A stretch of DNA of 64,000 bases. Source: Neelides folsomi. Lineage: Eukaryota; Arthropoda; Collembola; Neelipleona; Neelidae. The stretch's first letter is position 1. Every line of letters begins with the position of its first letter. The notes below the pieces were generated by a model. That model was not told where the DNA came from. It did no database searches and saw only the letters and a list, made by a program, of their open reading frames with translations. Shown piece by piece: positions 57,215-64,000 of this stretch. The stretch spans positions 62,001-126,000 of the forward strand of contig JAQGBZ010000041.1 of the NCBI GenBank assembly GCA_034687125.1, read 5' to 3'. The position numbers and the translations under genes are program-made.

Positions 57215-60200
57215 TTAAATTTTAAGAACAAATTACTAAAACCGAATAGTACTTCCGTAGATATTATTATAATGGATAGAAAAGAATCTCTTTAACTCAT
57301 TTCATGTAAGTTAACGACACGAAAGTATTTTTGTTATACATAATTAGTATAAAATAAATAAAGCGTTGTATTTTATTATACATAATAACTTCATAGTTCT
57401 GATACTCCCTTTTATACCATGTGTAATTAATTAACTTTTCCAACTCTTTCTTATTTCTGTTAGGTGTGCTAAGAAATTCACCTAATAAATTATACTTGAA
57501 ATGTTTTATTAACTTTAATCTATGCTTTTATAGCAAATAAGTTTCTGTACTATACGTAGAACTTACATTGTATTCTAGGATCCCTTTTGAATTTTATAAC
57601 TTGCCCCATTCGTAATTGTACAAGTTGACAGTTTTTAATATCCGTCAACAAAGATGGAAAATCAATATTATTATTTGTGGCCAGTTATTCTTTATATTCA
57701 TATTTTATACATAACTTTATTTAAAAGCTTATTTATACTTTTTTACTTGTTTTGCTCTCATATTTTTGTTTTGATGCTTTAAACCTTTTATTTACTTGTA
57801 CTTGAACATAAGAAACTTAATTCATAATGTAGAAAAATGTCTGGAAATTATTTTTATACTAAAATAAGTATTATAACGAAATTAAACTTAAGTCTGATTA
57901 ATAGAAAGATCAAGAAACAAGAACTCATAGACATAAATGAGAAAATTAATGTGCAATTTTCTGATCTTTTAATGTTTAGTTTAAACATAACTTTTTAGCT
58001 TCTTGTATTTTTTATTGTGACTTCTAAAATTCATGACAATTTCGTGAATAAATGATATGAAAATTCTTGCCTAATTACATGTCTACCTATCATTGATTTT
58101 AGCATCATCATTAATATGATTCTATTAAATATGCCCATTTTCATATGTCTATATGAAACATGTTAAAGTTTGTTAATAAACTAAGTTCAAATTGGAATAT
58201 TTTTAATTGACAATAAGCATTGGTTATGATGGAGACTCTTTTTCAAGTATTAAGACATAGGTGTACATATTTGGGTATGAAGTATGTAAGTGAACGATAA
58301 TTGTTATGAAGTGGCTCATATGAAGATTGTAAAAAAAGCATTATGATCAAACACGTTTCATCTTCTCCTTATATGGTGTAAATAACTTCAAAAGCACGGA
58401 GAGATCAATTATCCCCCTCTAGAATACGTTTAATATTTGGATAATAAGTATAAAAGTGCTATGTCTGTCACATTTTTTCTTTGACGCATTCTTGCCAGGA
58501 TATTAATTTTGAAGAAACGAACGACGCTAACAAGCCAGGTTTAGTAATAGATTATATTAATCATAAATAATAAGTAGTATTAAGAGTGAAGTGGACGAAG
58601 AATGCCGAATTCATTACTGTTGGATGAAGATGAATTCTGTAAATGTGGATCTTGGAGAATTTTTGTTCTCTTGAGTCAGTCGTACAAAAGACTCATTCTT
58701 TGACTCACGTCCGTGAAGGAATTTTTATTTAATACTTTTTTCCAATAACCGCCGTATCGCACTGAATCCATTACTTTATTCATGCGGAAATTAATTTAGT
58801 TAAAATGGTGCTTTGAAGATGTTGAACAAGATTTATTTACATAATTGTGATTTTCTCATCGGGGAGATTTGTCCGGCGCGCAAGGTCTTTTTCACCGGGA
58901 AACGCCGGATATTTTCCCTCAACTTCCTTCTCTCAATTCTATAAAACGAGTTTGCTTTCCTCCAACTTCCACTTCATTCGTGAATCTTTAACCATCAAGA
59001 TACATTCTTATTACATTTTTAGAAAACTGAATTTTAACATTATTTATTAAATTCAACTTTAACTTTTTTATATATCGAAAGTAAAATAACTTGAAATTAA
59101 AGTAAAACAAATTGGTTAAAATTTTTACTTGTTAATAAAAAATTTAAAAAGCCTTCTGACACTAAATATCATGTTGGAATTCGTTCCTAATTTGTTGCTG
59201 ATATAAACCGCTATTGCCAATTACAAGTGAACGTTCTTTAGGTTTATCAATTAAGAACAACAAGCAACTTCATAAAGTGGATTCTGGAACCCAATCATAA
59301 AAGAAAGCAAAATTTTTCTAGTAAATTTTAATAATATTTGGAGATTTGAATTTGTCCTTTTGAGGAATGTTGATAATACCACCAACTGGAAACGGTTAAA
59401 AAATTCCAGTTTAAATAGCATCATTTTTGTGCTTTCTCTACACTGAAGGAACAAATCCAAAGGTAATTAAAAAATCTTTAACTATTCATTTTTAAAAATT
59501 ATGACTTTAAAGATATTTAGTCACGTTTCATTATATTCTAACTTTTGATAAAAACCCTCAGATTATTTATAATTTCTTAAATTTTTATGTAAAATAAATC
59601 ATCATATTGGTGATATTGTAAAATAGTCAATGTTTAAAAAAGTAAATGGTTAGTATTTAGATGCATTCATTGTTTAATTTATATTTATTCAAACTTAATT
59701 TAAGTATAACTAGCATACTAGCATATGTAAAATATATGTAAATAATTATTTTACCAGCACATATGATTAGTTGAGGAGGTCCATGATCATTTGATTATAC
59801 AAATAAAATCACGTACACCGTACAAGTACAAACACACGATTTTCATAATTCGATGTCTCTTATTCAACGCGTGAAGCTAAGGAAAAGGGGTTGTCTTGAT
59901 TTTCATGCATCTCATGGTTTGGGTTATGAAAGCATTTGCACTGTATTTTCGCCATATAAGAGCATTACATAAATATTTTATAAATTTTTGTTATACAACA
60001 AGTTAGGTCTAGGTGTATCTTATACCCTTACTAAATACAAATACTAGTTACCCACATAATGATTGTGTACTAAAACTTTTGAGAACTTCAATTCTCTTTA
60101 ATATGTGATCAAAAAGCAATTAAATATAATATGCTATTAATATGATACTTTAATATTTGATGCTTGGATAATGTACTTGAATAATATTTAATCTGTTGAC

Positions 60201-62640
60201 ATTATTACCTAAAAGTAAGTATGATAATTATGAAACAGATATGTTAAACTATAAACTCTGTATGACTATGATATTAGATTTCATTTTTCTGTATGCTTTA
60301 TAATAATAACTAACACTAACCAAACATTTATCAGTGTATATCATGTATGACTATGGTACAAGCATTTGAACAAAAATGGGTATTCGGATATTGTATTCAT
60401 ACTTGTATTCTTATGGCATGTCTAATTACTTTTGATGATTTATGGTTTATGTGTTATAAATTAACTTGATCTGACAAATCTCAAAGTGCAGTTTTAAGTA
60501 TTTAACATCAATAATATGCCACTAGCACGTATTTATCTAAACAAATATCTTTTGTTATAAATACTTATCCGAGAGTGAACCAAATATTACATTTGTTTAT
60601 ATACTTAATGTCAGTTGAAAAATTATATCCAGATTTGAGTGGAGTGGAGTGATATGAAGACATTTTGAGTTTCTGACAGATTCTAAAAATATTTTTGCTT
60701 ATTTTCCAACTCAAATGTCATTCTTTTACATGAGTTCATTTTAAAAATAAGAAATGAATTTAAAACTTTGCTTGTGTTGGTTCTTTAAGGCCAACCACCC
60801 CTTAGATGATTTGAATGCCTTCAAATCTAAATTACTATTTTGGCCTTTAAATCTCTCCAATGAAGTTAATTTTAACCAAATTTAAGTAAATTTTGTAATC
60901 CAATAATGGGCTTCGCAACTTTTAACTATTTAGAATTTCATTTAAACGTTTCATTAAAATTGTTCAACCTTACGACCAAACTTGTCAAATTATATTCGAT
61001 GAAAAACCTTTAATAAAATTTTTGAAGAAATTTCACTATCAGTTCAATTTTATATAATTTGTGTCTCATCATGCAAAAAGGTTTGTCGGGTTGGAAGAAC
61101 TTTAACATTGGTCTTACTTTTGCCAATAATCAAACAAGTTCCAAATAGTGAATTTTTACATATTTCCGAAAAAGAATAATTTCATTCCCCTCTTTCACTC
61201 ATTCATTTTTAATAGGATTTGGGTTCTCTTTCTCACTTTCATCAAATGTATTCAATTCCTTTAGCAAGTCAAGGCCTGTCTGGATTGATATAATCATATA
61301 TATATATAACGTAACACATGTATGTTATATCCTCTAAGCATCAAGAAGCGCAATAGTTGGAACTCTGTCTAGTTGATAAAAGAGAAAGTGGAATAGAGTG
61401 GTGAAAATGAATGAATTCTTTAACTTTATATCCCTTAACGCTCACTAAACCTCCAATTTTCTCCCACTCCTACGCCAATTTGCTACGCTAAACTTCCTCT
61501 TTTTAATTTCCGAGATATCAAGCTGGTTGGCGGAGGAGAATTGAAAGTGAAGGGATGTATAATCTAATGTGAGGAGCCCAGGAGGTTAATAGGAAAGACT
61601 CAATAATGTTAGAATTATACACGATTTGAACGAATGAGGCTCATTTCGATGACAAGGAAGCACTTAAAGTAAATGGAAGTCACTGAAGACCTTATTATAA
61701 CTCAGACCACACATGATGAACTATGAACTTCTGAAGTTGAAAGTTTGAAAGATGATGAGAAATGGAAATGAGTCGGCTTTTATGTATTGTAAGATTATTC
61801 ATATACTCAATCTAGACATATGCATACTATTTAATATAGGTACTTAACAAACTCATACACATACCTAATATAAAAATATTTTTTATAATGTCAATTAACG
61901 TTCACATATTCTAAAAATTGTGCATAATTTATTATTGGTTTTTAAATTATATTAATTTTTTGTTATTAACGATTAAGATAAAGGCAAAAAATTTCCTCAC
62001 GAGCAACATACAACCTTAACAGACTTAACACAAACAATATTAGTAAAGATAAATATCAAGAATCTTACGTAACTTCTTTTGTGGGACTCAAGCAAAAATA
62101 ATGTTTGGTGATAAGTTTGAAAAGTATATCGACCTTTTACATTTAAATGCATAGATTCTAATATAGTAGTAGAGCAAGTTCGATATTTCACTATTCAACA
62201 CGCCACGTAGCGCATACCGTAGAGGAATTCTTCCTTCAACATGTTTTGTGTTTGAGAGAAAAGTTCTTTGTTGAAAGAAGATTTTTCACTCCATTAGACA
62301 AAGCTGTTGCTTTGTGTGAAACTCCGCTTGAATGGGTTAGACGAGAAAAAAGAATGTTTTGTTTATACTTGTAGTTACTCCTAAAATGCGGAGAAAACCC
62401 ACAAATGAAACCATAAGATAAATTCGCAATATTACTCTGTCTTAACAAAGACCGAAGTCTTTGTTCTCGAAATTCATCTTCTTAATCCAGGAAAAAAATA
62501 TAAAAAATTATGATTAAATTCATTACAAAATATTAAGTGTGAAACCTGTATTGTTAAATATGTAATAATTAATTTCTAAACTAGGTATTTATCAGCTTGC
62601 CTCATAATTCCGTAAAAAATAATGTTGATTTAATTTATAG
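57215..62640. other. Intergenic region between the ZP gene and the GPCR
   Basis: It begins with the 3'UTR of the ZP gene, with overlapping AATAAA motifs at 57353-57362. The rest is very AT-rich with no open frame above chance. Its right part should hold 5'UTR exons and the promoter of the receptor gene, whose ATG exon has an acceptor (TTTATAG) ending at 62640. Confidence 0.6.
57353..57362 (+). terminator. Candidate polyadenylation signal of the ZP gene
   Basis: Two overlapping AATAAA motifs about 140 bp after the stop codon at 57212-57214, followed by a GT/T-rich stretch that could act as the downstream element. Confidence 0.5.
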
Positions 62641-62645
62641 ATCTC

Positions 62646-64000
62646 ATGGATGAAGGAATAACAGAAGTCGTTACAGCCGTTACACTATTGAGTGAAAATG
62701 AAACTTTCGTTGACCCAGAGAATCGGATTCCTCCATATCTCCGAGTCATTTCCTGCATATTCTTCATTGGGATCTTCATCGTGGGAGTTGTTGGAAATGC
62801 CATGGTGGCAATTGTCATCTCCACGTCCAAAGATATGCGAACCTCCACGAACATCTTCCTCATTAATCTGAGCATCGCAGATCTCCTCCTCCTCCTCATC
62901 TGCACTCCGACCGTTCTAGTGGAAATCCTGTACCATCCGGACATATGGATTCTTGGCCCAATCATGTGTAGGCTTTTTTCCTTTCTTCGTCACACGTTCC
63001 GCATCTATTTTAGATCCTGTCATGTAACCGCACGTTCCTTCACTTAACTCCAATATTTCACAATTCATAAAGTTCACCCTAGTGTATGAACTTTATTGGG
63101 TTAGAATCAATACAGGGTTTTCTATTCAAACACTTTTAAGAAATAGTCAATGAGCACGCATCCATTAAATATCAAGTTTACACACCGAGACGCGGAAGCT
63201 TTTCTTTAAGTCAACTCCAAAGCCCTCGGCCTCCTGTGCATTGAAGAGATAAGATTTATAATATGAAAGCAATTGGTTCAAAATGTGTTATCGTTCTTCC
63301 ACTCTCTGCCTTTTGATCTTAACCAAAACTTGGGAGAGAATTAAATTAAGAGTTAATTTAATAGTCAATTTATATTACAATTTCAGGCAAGTTGGTTCCA
63401 ATGCTCGAAGTGACAGTTTATCATGCCTCGGGACTCACAATATTGGCCATTAGCTTTGAGCGCTACTATGCCATTTGCTGCCCTTTGAAGGCAAATTACG
63501 TTTGTACCAGAACTCGGGCAATATGCATCAACGTTGCCACTTGGTTTACCGCCTCATTAATCACAAGGTCAGAAATTAGTTTCTTGTAATAATTTAACAG
63601 TTGCTTTTCCATTAATTTTATATGAATAAGTTTAATAAGTTTATTAATTTAATATTACATGAAAGAAAACAGAATTTTACTTTAAATGACTTTCACCATT
63701 ATTTCGAAAGTTGAAAACAAAAGCTAACTAATTCAATAATTATGCGATAGTTTTACATAATTATTGTAATTATTATGTATATTTATGTAAAAGAATAATT
63801 CGGTTAATAATTATTAGTAAAAGATGAATCGAAGAGTTATTATTCTTATTAAAATTTGTTTTTATTTTAGCCCGATCTACTTCATAATGCACTTCATACC
63901 GAAGAGAACATTAGAGTTCGAAAATGTGAACACATGTATAATGGAAGCTGGGAGCTTTTGGCCGGATTTTTATTGGATCTTATCAATTGTTCTCTTTTTC
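62646..64000 (+). CDS. Peptide-type rhodopsin-family GPCR, 3' end outside the window
   Basis: Three exons join in phase: 62646-62967, 63387-63567, 63871 to the window end. They give about 211 residues covering the extracellular N-terminus through the start of the fifth membrane helix. TM1 has GVVGNAMVA (the conserved Asn), TM2 has INLSIADLLLLL, the first outer loop has the conserved Trp (DIWILG) and the Cys at the top of TM3 is split by intron 1. TM3 ends in ERYYAICCPLKA, the DRY-type motif in the ERY form, and TM4 has Trp and ends TRSPIYF. NENETF-like sequence near residue 18 (NET) is a possible N-glycosylation site. The pattern fits receptors of the neuropeptide branch related to GHSR/TRHR/neuromedin; the ligand cannot be named. 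An upstream stop in frame before 62646 supports this ATG, and the acceptor at 62640 shows there is a 5'UTR intron. Confidence 0.88.
62968..63386 (+). other. GPCR intron 1
   Basis: A 419-bp intron with donor GTAGGC and acceptor TTTCAG. It splits the codon of the conserved TM3 cysteine. Nothing else is seen in it. Confidence 0.8.
63568..63870 (+). other. GPCR intron 2
   Basis: A 303-bp AT-rich intron with donor GTCAGA and acceptor TTTTAG, at the end of the TM4 exon. It carries no other feature. Confidence 0.75.

Overview
The window is eukaryotic nuclear DNA from an animal, most likely an arthropod. It is very AT-rich, and its genes are split into short exons by GT-AG introns of about 60 bp to 4.6 kb. 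Gene content and compact intron structure fit an invertebrate. A copepod such as a sea louse is my guess from composition and protein style, not something the sequence proves. All gene models were built by hand by joining exons in phase, using similarity to known families as remembered; no search was run.

Layout. (1) About 1-6980 has no gene I can support; one weak coding-like stretch (703-1083) and a possible tRNA-derived scrap (about 5585-5650) are noted. (2) 7373-15707 (+): a DNAJB6/mrj-type DnaJ chaperone in four exons, with a probable 5'UTR exon just upstream. (3) 18129-23435 (-): 6-phosphofructo-2-kinase/fructose-2,6-bisphosphatase (PFKFB) in nine coding exons. (4) 25239-28808 (-): a DDX42-type DEAD-box helicase in twelve coding exons. 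Its start codon lies 146 bp from that of (5) 28955/29324-31507 (+), the GPI mannosyltransferase PIGV, so the two probably share a bidirectional promoter. (6) 31930-35539 (-): a protein with an OTU-type cysteine protease domain and a long charged tail; its 5' exon(s) were not found. It is tail-to-tail with PIGV. (7) About 35.5-44.5 kb is a gene-poor stretch holding a 277-bp inverted-repeat element. (8) 44679-57214 (+): a nine-exon secreted/membrane ZP-domain (cuticulin-like) protein with signal peptide, furin-type site and C-terminal membrane anchor. Its fourth intron carries a complete 1068-bp non-autonomous hAT-type element and, next to it, a frameshifted antisense coding relic. (9) 62646-64000 (+): the 5' part of a peptide-type rhodopsin-family GPCR that runs off the window end.

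These genes do not form a pathway; they look like an ordinary mix of housekeeping genes (chaperone, glycolytic regulator, splicing helicase, GPI biosynthesis) followed by cuticle/signalling genes with longer introns. The most unusual items are the two transposons with intact 8-bp target duplications, the divergent OTU protein, the in-frame 123-residue N-terminal extension of PIGV, the DEVD variant in the DDX42 helicase and the antisense frameshifted ORF pair. I saw no CRISPR, operon or clearly new multi-gene system.
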